From positions 5,429 through 13,442 of the forward strand of contig JAGRNC010000025.1 of assembly GCA_020440935.1 (NCBI GenBank): DNA of 8,014 bases. The letters are read 5' to 3'. Both the position numbers and the translations under genes were made by a program. This DNA is from Leptospiraceae bacterium (lineage in GTDB: Bacteria > Spirochaetota > Leptospiria > Leptospirales > Leptonemataceae). Below the pieces are notes generated by a model. It made no database searches. It was not told where the DNA came from and saw only the letters and a program-made list of their open reading frames with translations. Positions 1-6,162 of this stretch are shown here, piece by piece. The first letter of the stretch is position 1. Every line of letters begins with the position of its first letter.

Positions 1-210
1 ATGTACCGAAAACCGCCGCCTCCGGTATGCAAGCCGGTGGTCTTTGGCGAATTGCCGTTGGTAGGATTGCAGGGCGAAAGCTACGCAGAAATGATCGATA
101 AGATGAAAGGCAACGGATGGTCCGGAGGCTGGGGCTGGTCGTATCGCGGTCGAGTGCCGTCCGGAGCTAAGCTTCCGGTGCTGGTGGATGCGGACCGACC
201 GGGCCGGTAA
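1..210 (+). CDS. Possible protein of unknown function, Gly/Trp-rich C-terminal end, perhaps partial
   Basis: An open frame starts at the first base of the window with ATG and ends with TAA at 208-210, giving 69 residues. Because the window opens inside it, the ATG may be internal to a longer gene. The N-terminal part is proline-rich (PPPP at residues 5-8). A Gly/Trp-rich segment, GWSGGWGWSYRG, lies at about residues 39-50. The codons resemble those of the neighbouring genes, and the opposite strand reads as an Arg/His-rich peptide, which favours the plus frame. No signal peptide, membrane helix or known motif is visible. It converges on the isomerase gene, whose stop is 45 bp away. I do not recognise the family. 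It could also be a chance open frame. Confidence 0.35.
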   Translation: MYRKPPPPVCKPVVFGELPLVGLQGESYAEMIDKMKGNGWSGGWGWSYRGRVPSGAKLPVLVDADRPGR

Positions 211-254
211 ATGGTGCCGTTTGTTATGCCTCTGTGTCTGCGCTGCCGAGCACT

Positions 255-1028
255 CTAGCGAAAAACCGGCCGGCGCGATTCACGGGCGGATGCCAGTCCT
301 TCGGCGGCATGCGGATGTCCAATAGACTCCTCATTCCTGGCGCAATCTCTTTCCAGTATGGACCTTACCTCGGTTCTCTCGTCGCGCATCGCCTCTTTGT
401 TGATTTTCAATGCAAAGTACGATGCATTCTGGAATTTCTTGCAGATCGACCGCACTGCAGCATCAAGCTCTTCCGGCGGCACCGTTTGATCGGCCAGGCC
501 ACATTGTAGTGCTTCCGCGGGTTTCATAAGATTTCCCTCCAACACATGACGGTTTGCGTAGGAGTAGCCAGTAATCCGCTGCATTTCCCGGATTACAAAG
601 GAAGGAATACGCATGGCGATTTTGACTTCCGGAAGCCCAATGCGAGCCGAGGCTGCCGTGACAATCCGGTAATCGGCCATCAATGCAAGCATGCAGCCGT
701 ATCCGATGGCATGACCGGAGACCTTCGCGATCACCGGCAGAGGGAAATAGTACAAATCCTCGAGATTAGCATAGAAGGATTGCAATAGACCCGACAGACC
801 TTCGCCGGACAGCTCGGCCAGATTCATACCCTGCGAAAATACGCCAGTCCTTTCACTTTCGATTACCAGGGATTTAATGGCTCCGCTTTCGGCTGCCACC
901 TTTGCGCTGGCAATGGCACGACCCAATTCTTGCAGCGAATTGGTATCAAAGGAGTTCTGATCGTTTATGGAAAGTCGGATCACTCCGGCTTTTATCGTTT
1001 CATCGGCGGAAAATTCTATGGATTTCAT
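255..1028 (-). CDS. Crotonase-fold enoyl-CoA isomerase/hydratase family protein, probably a delta3,delta2-enoyl-CoA isomerase
   Basis: This 257-residue protein has the normal length for the crotonase family, which acts on acyl-CoA thioesters in the cytoplasm. The first oxyanion-hole segment is FSQGMNL (residues 64-70) and the second is GHAIGYGC (105-112). The block DYRI (119-122), IGLPEV (130-135) and PAEALQCGLADQTVP (170-184) matches the layout of mitochondrial delta3,delta2-enoyl-CoA isomerase. Glu134 in LPEV sits at the single catalytic glutamate of the isomerases. The other hydratase glutamate is replaced by Met113 in GCML, so hydration is unlikely. The C-terminal SRRPVF is typical of the family. 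Expected role: moving double bonds during beta-oxidation of unsaturated fatty acids. The ATG is preceded by GGAGAG (1038-1033) at normal spacing and by an in-frame TAG at 1049-1047. The divergent MarR gene is a likely regulator. The family is sure; the exact reaction is inferred. Confidence 0.9.
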   Translation of the reverse strand: MKSIEFSADETIKAGVIRLSINDQNSFDTNSLQELGRAIASAKVAAESGAIKSLVIESERTGVFSQGMNLAELSGEGLSGLLQSFYANLEDLYYFPLPVIAKVSGHAIGYGCMLALMADYRIVTAASARIGLPEVKIAMRIPSFVIREMQRITGYSYANRHVLEGNLMKPAEALQCGLADQTVPPEELDAAVRSICKKFQNASYFALKINKEAMRDERTEVRSILERDCARNEESIGHPHAAEGLASARESRRPVFR

Positions 1029-1110
1029 GGCGCTCTCCAGGGATTCCTATTTCGTATTCGCTTGACATCGGCACCAACTGATAAAAAACCTAGATAGTGG
1101 GATATCCAAC
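1029..1110. promoter_or_regulatory. Divergent intergenic region between the isomerase and MarR genes
   Basis: Only 68 bp separate the two divergent starts, so both promoters and any MarR operator must lie here or run into the genes. A perfect TTGACA stands at 1062-1067 on the plus strand, but no good -10 box lies at 16-18 bp from it. AT-rich sequence (1079-1096, including TAGATA at 1091-1096) follows. An 8-bp palindrome, GGATATCC (1100-1107), overlaps the first codons of the MarR gene and is a candidate half of an operator, though short for one. On the minus strand, TTGGTG and TACGAA at 15 bp spacing are a weak promoter candidate for the isomerase gene. Function is inferred from layout. Confidence 0.35.
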
Positions 1111-1549
1111 TAGAAGCCAGAATATCCAGGAGCCCTATGTACTGCAATATCTTTCCAGAATTCATGACTGGCAGGAGAGATTCGTTCAGAATGCAGTAAG
1201 AAAGGCAGGCTATCCGGATCTGGCCGTATCCCATTGTGAAATTATTTCCTTTATTGGGAATAAAGGGCCATCTACCGCTGCTCAGATTGCTGCAACGATT
1301 TTGAAGGATCGATCTACAGTTACCATACTTGTTCGTAAGCTGGAATCGGCAGGCTTTTTGCGGCGTACGCCCAATGAAGCCGATGCTCGCTCAACATGGA
1401 TCGTACTCACTGCCGACGGAAAAAGACTTCATCGCAAGCTTCTATCCGTATTCGGTCGGCTTCGGCGAACGGTACACAATGCGGTGCCGCAGAATGACAG
1501 GAAGATTCTGTACAAAAGCCTGGAGGCATTGTTTAAGAACCTTCCTTAA
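1097..1549 (+). CDS. MarR-family winged-helix transcriptional regulator
   Basis: A 150-residue protein of typical MarR length. Helices at about residues 12-37 would form part of the dimer interface. The winged helix follows: SHCEIISFIG (45-54), then STAAQIAATILKDRSTVTILVRKLESAGFLRR (59-90), where STVTILVRKLE (73-83) is the DNA-recognition helix. The wing carries the family DxR signature at Asp96-Ala97-Arg98, followed by LTADGKRL (104-111). MarR proteins are cytoplasmic dimers that usually repress neighbouring genes and release DNA on binding a small ligand; the ligand cannot be read here. The start is GTG, because an in-frame TAG at 1091-1093 blocks extension and the ATG at 1137 is out of frame. 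No clear ribosome binding site precedes it. Its divergent position suggests control of the acyl-CoA isomerase and of itself, possibly with an acyl-CoA or fatty acid as signal. Confidence 0.88.
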   Translation: MGYPTRSQNIQEPYVLQYLSRIHDWQERFVQNAVRKAGYPDLAVSHCEIISFIGNKGPSTAAQIAATILKDRSTVTILVRKLESAGFLRRTPNEADARSTWIVLTADGKRLHRKLLSVFGRLRRTVHNAVPQNDRKILYKSLEALFKNLP

Positions 1550-1695
1550 AGATTCGGTCCAACGCGCCGACAGACTTCGAAAATTCGGGCTGCGCCGTCC
1601 AGGCTGCCAGCGATATTCAATTTACAGTGATCCAGGGTTGTTGCTCATCCGGCAAAAGTAGCTTGCACTGGATTGGGACGGGATAGCACTGAAGA

Positions 1696-2568
1696 ATGCC
1701 GGTCAATCGCGAAACGGCCCCGGTCATTGTTCTTGGCTGGCTTGTTGTAAACAGCATCCTGGGTATTGTTATCGCATCATTTGCAGGCTTTCTGGCCAGG
1801 CCGGACCCTCTGTCCGGAGTATTGCTTTCCTTAATGACCAACCACATTGTTGGCGGAGCAGGGGCACTATCGGGATACGCTGCCGGGCTTTTGCTTCCTG
1901 GCAGGGGTACAGCAAAATTCCTGGGGATGCTCTTTGTCTCTATCGTTGGGACCCTGAGCGGTTTGTACCTGGCCGGCATCGTGGCAGCCGGATCGGGGCA
2001 ATGGTACGGTTCGGCTCTCGAATTCTGGAGCGTTTACAGCCTGCCGTCCATGCTACTGGCTATATTGCTTTGCAGCACCGCAGCCTATCTTCATCGCGAA
2101 CAATGGTTTGGGAAGGAGACCGGGGCTTTAGAGGGCGATTCAGAGCAGGACGATTCGCATCGCTCTTTGAAGGGGAACGTATATTCGGCGCCCATAGCCA
2201 CCACAGTTGGGCCAGGCGCAGAAACTGCGGCATCCGGCAGGGTGCTGCCATTCTTTAGCGAGGGACGGCACTATGTGATTCCATTCGCCGAAATTGTCTA
2301 TTTGAGCGCTCGTAAAGAAGGCACCCTGGTTTGCACTACCAGATCGAGCTATTTTGGTAGTATTGCACTGGCGGCCGTTGCTCAGAAGCTGCCCGCCCAA
2401 TTTCTGCAAATTCATAGAAGCTACATTATTTCGCTGGAATTCGTATCGCATTTTGAGTACGATTCCGGAGGAAACTACCTGGTGCATTTACGCGATGAAG
2501 AAGACTCAATCCTGCCGGTAAGCCGTTCTCGTGCACAAGACCTGAAATCGGCCCTGGGGCTGGATTGA
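1696..2568 (+). CDS. Membrane-anchored LytTR-domain transcriptional regulator
   Basis: The 290-residue protein has two parts. The N-terminal half has four hydrophobic segments at about residues 9-34, 43-67, 74-98 and 107-132. The connecting segment (about 133-182) is polar and probably flexible. The C-terminal LytTR DNA-binding domain covers about 183-288, with FAEIVYLSARKEGTLVCT (197-214), the hallmark FLQIHRSYIISLEFVSHFE (236-254) and LPVSRSRAQDLKSALG (273-288). LytTR domains bind DNA through beta strands and usually sit behind a receiver domain. Here no receiver is present, so this looks like a one-component regulator that senses something in or at the membrane. The ATG is fixed by an in-frame TGA at 1690-1692; the preceding GAAGA is a poor, very close ribosome binding site. 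The carotenoid oxygenase gene follows 101 bp downstream and is a plausible target. The input signal is unknown. Confidence 0.88.
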   Translation: MPVNRETAPVIVLGWLVVNSILGIVIASFAGFLARPDPLSGVLLSLMTNHIVGGAGALSGYAAGLLLPGRGTAKFLGMLFVSIVGTLSGLYLAGIVAAGSGQWYGSALEFWSVYSLPSMLLAILLCSTAAYLHREQWFGKETGALEGDSEQDDSHRSLKGNVYSAPIATTVGPGAETAASGRVLPFFSEGRHYVIPFAEIVYLSARKEGTLVCTTRSSYFGSIALAAVAQKLPAQFLQIHRSYIISLEFVSHFEYDSGGNYLVHLRDEEDSILPVSRSRAQDLKSALGLD

Positions 2569-2634
2569 CAACGCCAATCAACCCTGGAACAGTAGCGATG
2601 GCCGGCCGATTCGTAAGGATCGACCTATGCACCC

Positions 2635-2663
2635 TTGCCAGCCAGGCGAATGCGGTGTAGAAT
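2635..2663 (+). promoter_or_regulatory. Sigma70-type promoter for the carotenoid oxygenase gene
   Basis: TTGCCA (2635-2640) and TAGAAT (2658-2663) are separated by exactly 17 bp and each matches the consensus at five of six positions. Transcription would be expected to begin near 2670. This coincides with the upstream ATG at 2670 and therefore favours the ATG at 2712 as the working start. The spacing and matches are read directly; activity is inferred. Confidence 0.6.
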
Positions 2664-2669
2664 TGGCGT

Positions 2670-4214
2670 ATGAAAAAGCCTCCGCATCATACTCCCCGCC
2701 AGAATTCAACTATGAACCGTCGGACATTTCTCCATCTGGGATTGGGAATGGCAGCGCTTTCGGCTCCGGGCCAAACCCAGGCCAGGCCTCCGCTCAGGCT
2801 AACAGATCTGCCAGACAATACGGGGGACTTTGGGCTGGCTCGATCGCTTCTGGAGGAAGGGGACTATGTTGCAAAAATACAGGGCCGGTTACCGCCCGAT
2901 CTTCAGGGCACCCTGTTTCGTAACGGCCCGGGTAGATTCGATCGAGGAGCCTATCGAAAACAATGCATTCTAGATGGCGATGGGATGATCCAGGCTTTTC
3001 GCTTTGCTGGCGACGGCAAAGTCCGTTACAGTAATCGTTTTATTCGTACCAGTAAATGGAAAGAAGAGGAAGCGTCCGGATCCTTTGAGTATGCCACCTG
3101 GACCACCAATGCGCCTGGAGGAATGCTTTTTAACCTGGGAGCGAACGTAGCCAACCAGGCCGGAGTATCGGTATGGCAGCGAAACGGAAAGCTCTATGCA
3201 TTTGATGAATATGCAAAAGCCCACACTCTGAATCCTGCAACGCTGGAAACCCTGGAGGAGATGAGTCCCGGCGATGTTCCGGCGACGTTTGCCGCGCACC
3301 CAAAAAGAGATCCAGTGACCGGTCAGTGGATCCTGTTCGGATTGCAGATGGGACCGTCAACAACGCTGCACCTAACGATTCTTGATGGCCAGGATCGACT
3401 GATGCAATATCGTCCCTTCACTCTGGACAAGAACTACTATGTCCATGATTTCTTTGTCAGCCGTAACTATATCATCGTACCTTTACAACCCGCTATTATT
3501 TCCGTCCTGGGTATTCTTGCGGGCACCGCTTCGGTAGTGGATAGTATGCAATGGCAACCTGAGCTCGGTACCACACTTCTAGTATTCGATCGAAAGAACA
3601 TCGCCGCCGAGCCCATTCGATTGCAGGCCGATCCGGTATGGATGTGGCATAGTTTCAATGCATTCGAAACCAGCGATGGAGAGATTGTGGCAGATTTTGT
3701 GGGCTACGATGCGCCGGACCATTTCCTGGGCGAAAATCCGGCCTTCTTTGCCATCATGCGAGGAATCCATCTACCATTCAAGAATGAGGGAAAGATCCGG
3801 CGTCATCGTCTAAACCTCGCATCCAGGAAAGTGCGCACCGAAATTCTGCATCATGGCGGTCATGAGTTTCCGCAGCTTTTTTCCGAGGAAAGCATGAAGG
3901 AACATCAATCTGGATTTGCTGTGATCGGGAACCAGCCCGGCTATTTTCCCGACGGCATTGCGCGTATCGATTTTAAGAGTGGCAAACGTCAGGAGTTTCA
4001 CTTTGGATCCGGATTCTACACCGGCGAACCCGTGATCGCCCCGGGCCGATCGGGTCGCAAACATTGGGTATTGACCCTGGTCTATGATAGTAAGATGGAT
4101 CGCAGTTTTCTTGGTATATTCGATGCCGCCTCCATTGCGGCCGGTCCGGTATGCCGTATCTGGCTCAGGCATCATTCTCCGCTGAGTTTTCATGGCGACT
4201 TTGCGCCGATTTGA
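2670..4214 (+). CDS. Carotenoid oxygenase family protein (RPE65/CCD fold) with twin-arginine signal
   Basis: Residue numbers are from ATG 2670 (514 residues); the true start is more likely ATG 2712 (Met15), because a strong promoter places the transcript start at about 2670 and a Tat signal then begins at once. The signal is MNRRTFLHLGLGMAALS (15-31), twin Arg at 17-18, with likely cleavage after QTQA (38). The mature part is a complete non-haem iron dioxygenase beta-propeller: GTLFRNGPGRF (80-90), LDGDGM (101-106), and all four iron histidines, His210 (AAHPKRDP), His259 (VHDFF), His327 (WHSFNAFE) and His508 (FHGDF). The second-shell motifs HEFPQ (398-402) and GEPVIAP (452-458) are also present. 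The family splits carotenoids, apocarotenoids or stilbenes at a double bond using O2; the substrate cannot be told here. A hydrophobic stretch (271-292) could help contact membranes or lipid substrates. It follows the LytTR regulator gene on the same strand. Confidence 0.92.
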   Translation: MKKPPHHTPRQNSTMNRRTFLHLGLGMAALSAPGQTQARPPLRLTDLPDNTGDFGLARSLLEEGDYVAKIQGRLPPDLQGTLFRNGPGRFDRGAYRKQCILDGDGMIQAFRFAGDGKVRYSNRFIRTSKWKEEEASGSFEYATWTTNAPGGMLFNLGANVANQAGVSVWQRNGKLYAFDEYAKAHTLNPATLETLEEMSPGDVPATFAAHPKRDPVTGQWILFGLQMGPSTTLHLTILDGQDRLMQYRPFTLDKNYYVHDFFVSRNYIIVPLQPAIISVLGILAGTASVVDSMQWQPELGTTLLVFDRKNIAAEPIRLQADPVWMWHSFNAFETSDGEIVADFVGYDAPDHFLGENPAFFAIMRGIHLPFKNEGKIRRHRLNLASRKVRTEILHHGGHEFPQLFSEESMKEHQSGFAVIGNQPGYFPDGIARIDFKSGKRQEFHFGSGFYTGEPVIAPGRSGRKHWVLTLVYDSKMDRSFLGIFDAASIAAGPVCRIWLRHHSPLSFHGDFAPI

Positions 4215-4438
4215 ATCGGGCATGAAACCCGCTTAATAGATGCAGACTGATCGATGTGACGTTTCGTTGCCCTTACTCAGCTCTAAAATGAGACATAAGA
4301 TGTATTATCGGAAGCTGTATATTGAGCTGTCTGGTAAAGAATATCGATGCCCTGGATTGCGAAGTCGGATGCGACGTTCCAATGCCCTGAACCGTTGAAA
4401 TCTGTTGCATTTTAGAATTTTATAGCTACATTAGCAAA
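4215..4438. promoter_or_regulatory. Intergenic region upstream of the hybrid kinase gene, AT-rich near its end
   Basis: This 224-bp gap separates the oxygenase and kinase genes. Next to the oxygenase stop, CGGG and CCCG around a 7-base loop (about 4217-4231) form only a weak hairpin without a T-run, so no intrinsic terminator is called. The last 50 bp are clearly AT-rich. They hold several promoter-like boxes: TTGAAA (4395-4400), TTGCAT (4405-4410) with TACATT (4427-4432) at 16 bp, and a lone TAGAAT (4413-4418). None forms a fully convincing pair, but a kinase promoter here is likely. I see no RNA gene, repeat or small coding frame of note in the rest. Confidence 0.3.
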
Positions 4439-5974
4439 ATGCAATCGCAAGGGATACCCGCCGATTACGAATCGCTTTTTCGGGCAGTGCCGGACAAGGT
4501 CATGATCTTTGATCTTGACGGTCACTTATTGGCCTACCGAGAAACCGATAAAACGGTGCTGGGCATTCCCGGCGAAGAGCTGCTGGGGCGCAGCCCTTTC
4601 GATGTACTGCAATCTTCTTCGGCCAGGCAATTTAAGCGGGCCTTTGGTAGAATCAGGGATGGGTCACCATCCGAACGATTCGACTTCGAAACATCGGTGG
4701 ACGGCCAGCACCGGGTCTTTGCCATCTTTGTCCGGCCCTACGAGAACGACCGATTCGTAGTCTTTGCAAGAGACATTACGGAGCGAATTCGTATGTCCCG
4801 AGAACTGCAAGAGGCCAGGCGGGAGGCGGAAGAATCCAGCGCCATGAAGTCCAGGTTCATGGCAAATGTAAGCCATGAAATTCGCACGCCCTTGAATTCG
4901 ATTCTAGGCTATCCAAATGTTATTCTGGAAAGCATCGATGAGATGCCGCGCTCCGAGATTGCCGCCAATCTGCGGCCTATTTTACGATCTGGACAGTACC
5001 TGCTACGGATGCTTTCCGATCTTATTGATATTTCGCGTTCTGAATCGAGGGACTGGAAGATTGAGCGCCGCCCAATTTCTGTGGCAGACATAGTACAGCA
5101 ATGCGCAGAGATTCTGCGGCCGCTTTCGCGGAGCCGATCCGTAAATCTGCAAATCTCGGACGAAGCATCGCATCTGGAAATGCTGGCCGATCGGGATCGG
5201 ATTGCGCAGGTCGTAATTAACCTGGGGTCAAACGCAATCAAGGCATCGAGGCCGGATCAAACAGTGCAGATTACTTTTGGCGCAAGTAACCGAGCTCTTC
5301 TGATCCAGGTGAAAGATAATGGTCCTGGCATCCCTCCAGAGTATCAGAAAAAGGTATTTGAGCCGCTGTTTCAACTGGGAAATTACCGCGAGAAAGTAAA
5401 CACCGGCACTGGTTTGGGTCTGACCATCGCAAAGCGAATTATCGAGCTTCACGATGGATCATTGAATCTTGAAAGCGATGAAAATGGCACCCACTTCCAT
5501 GTGGCGCTACCGGGCATTCAGTCCGATGATCGTCAAAGCATACCGAAAACCGGCCTCACTGCACGGCGCAAATTTCTGGATTGGCCTCGCAGAGTACTCA
5601 TTGCCGAGGATGACCATTTCAGTCGCATCCTGTTGAAGCGATTTCTGGAGCACAACGATGTGGAAACCATTTGCGTCGAAACGGGAGAACAGGCGGTGGC
5701 CCATGCTTTTGAAGATCTGGATGTGGTACTCACGGATATGCACCTACCTGGCATCAATGGGCATGAAGTCGCTACAACTTTGCACTGGCTGCATTCTCTC
5801 AAAGGACTAACGGCCCCAGTCATTGCGGGCATCAGCGGCGACGAAATTGACCTTGAGGAATTTCCTTCATTTGATGCTTCCATTCCCAAGCCATTTGAAT
5901 TCGGAAAGATTTTCGCACGGCTGGAGACAGCCTGGGACAATGCCGGCGATCGGGCCCTGGGTTCCGGCATTTAG
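4439..5974 (+). CDS. Soluble hybrid sensor histidine kinase, PAS-HisKA-HATPase-REC
   Basis: The 511-residue protein has no membrane segment. A PAS sensor domain (about 8-115) ends in the usual VVFARDITER, with a short coiled coil after it (about 115-138). The HisKA dimerisation domain holds the H-box SHEIRTPLN with phospho-accepting His146. The ATPase domain shows the N-box INLGSNAIKAS (260-270), the G1 box DNGPGIP (293-299) and the G2 box GTGLGL (323-328). After a linker comes a C-terminal receiver (about 384-497) with acidic Asp391/Asp392, phospho-acceptor Asp433 in LTDMHLPG, Ser466, and Lys484 in IPKPF. All catalytic residues are present, so autophosphorylation on His146 and transfer to Asp433 are expected. 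The signal bound by PAS is unknown, and no response regulator with an output domain lies beside it. ATG 4439 is the first usual start after an in-frame TGA at 4388-4390; no Shine-Dalgarno sequence is evident. The adenylate cyclase gene lies downstream. Confidence 0.93.
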   Translation: MQSQGIPADYESLFRAVPDKVMIFDLDGHLLAYRETDKTVLGIPGEELLGRSPFDVLQSSSARQFKRAFGRIRDGSPSERFDFETSVDGQHRVFAIFVRPYENDRFVVFARDITERIRMSRELQEARREAEESSAMKSRFMANVSHEIRTPLNSILGYPNVILESIDEMPRSEIAANLRPILRSGQYLLRMLSDLIDISRSESRDWKIERRPISVADIVQQCAEILRPLSRSRSVNLQISDEASHLEMLADRDRIAQVVINLGSNAIKASRPDQTVQITFGASNRALLIQVKDNGPGIPPEYQKKVFEPLFQLGNYREKVNTGTGLGLTIAKRIIELHDGSLNLESDENGTHFHVALPGIQSDDRQSIPKTGLTARRKFLDWPRRVLIAEDDHFSRILLKRFLEHNDVETICVETGEQAVAHAFEDLDVVLTDMHLPGINGHEVATTLHWLHSLKGLTAPVIAGISGDEIDLEEFPSFDASIPKPFEFGKIFARLETAWDNAGDRALGSGI

Positions 5975-6006
5975 GCATTTGGTTTCTCCGATTTTGACAG
6001 GTACCA

Positions 6007-6078
6007 ATGATCAAGCGGCCAGGGCTGCCCATCGGAGTCGGCGCAGGCAATATTGCCATTCGAGATGAATCTATGTAA
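6007..6078 (+). CDS. Possible 23-residue small protein or leader peptide
   Basis: In the 188-bp gap between the kinase and cyclase genes, an ATG at 6007 is preceded by AGG (5999-6001) at 5-bp spacing and opens a 23-codon frame ending in TAA at 6076-6078. The peptide begins MIKRPGLPIGVGAGN. Its only support is the start context and position. A frame this short occurs readily by chance, and I do not recognise the sequence. Confidence 0.15.
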   Translation: MIKRPGLPIGVGAGNIAIRDESM

Positions 6079-6079
6079 T
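6053..6079 (+). promoter_or_regulatory. Candidate promoter for the adenylate cyclase gene
   Basis: TTGCCA (6053-6058) and TGTAAT (6074-6079) each match the sigma70 consensus at five of six positions, but the spacer is only 15 bp. A second candidate lies just downstream: TTGACC (6083-6088) with GATACT (6104-6109), also at 15 bp. Either would leave an untranslated leader of roughly 45-80 bases before the cyclase ATG. No terminator separates the kinase and cyclase genes, so read-through from the kinase remains possible. Confidence 0.3.
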
Positions 6080-6162
6080 TCGTTGACCGTGCCGTTCTAT
6101 TTCGATACTGACATGCATCGGCCGAATTGCGAAGAAGCGGCCCGAAAGTGCAGGATAGGTGA

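Noticed and set aside
1532..1550. Inverted repeat TTTAAG/CTTAAA at the end of the MarR gene
   Set aside because: The stem is only six AT-rich pairs over a 7-base loop and has no following T-run, so it is not a credible terminator.
2600..2607. Palindrome GGCCGGCC upstream of the oxygenase promoter
   Set aside because: The symmetry does not extend beyond 8 bp and LytTR sites are direct repeats, so there is no reason to call it an operator.
3810..4223. Minus-strand open frame of 137 codons inside the oxygenase gene
   Set aside because: It lies opposite the conserved C-terminal half of the oxygenase and has no recognisable motif.
4217..4231. Possible terminator hairpin just after the oxygenase gene
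   Set aside because: Four stem pairs and no T-run do not support an intrinsic terminator.
5966..5981. Tandem 8-bp near-repeat (GGCATTTA then GGCATTTG) across the kinase stop codon
   Set aside because: Two short imperfect copies are expected by chance and match no known site type.
5994..5999. Perfect TTGACA just after the kinase gene
   Set aside because: No -10 box lies at 15-19 bp downstream, so it is not called as a promoter.
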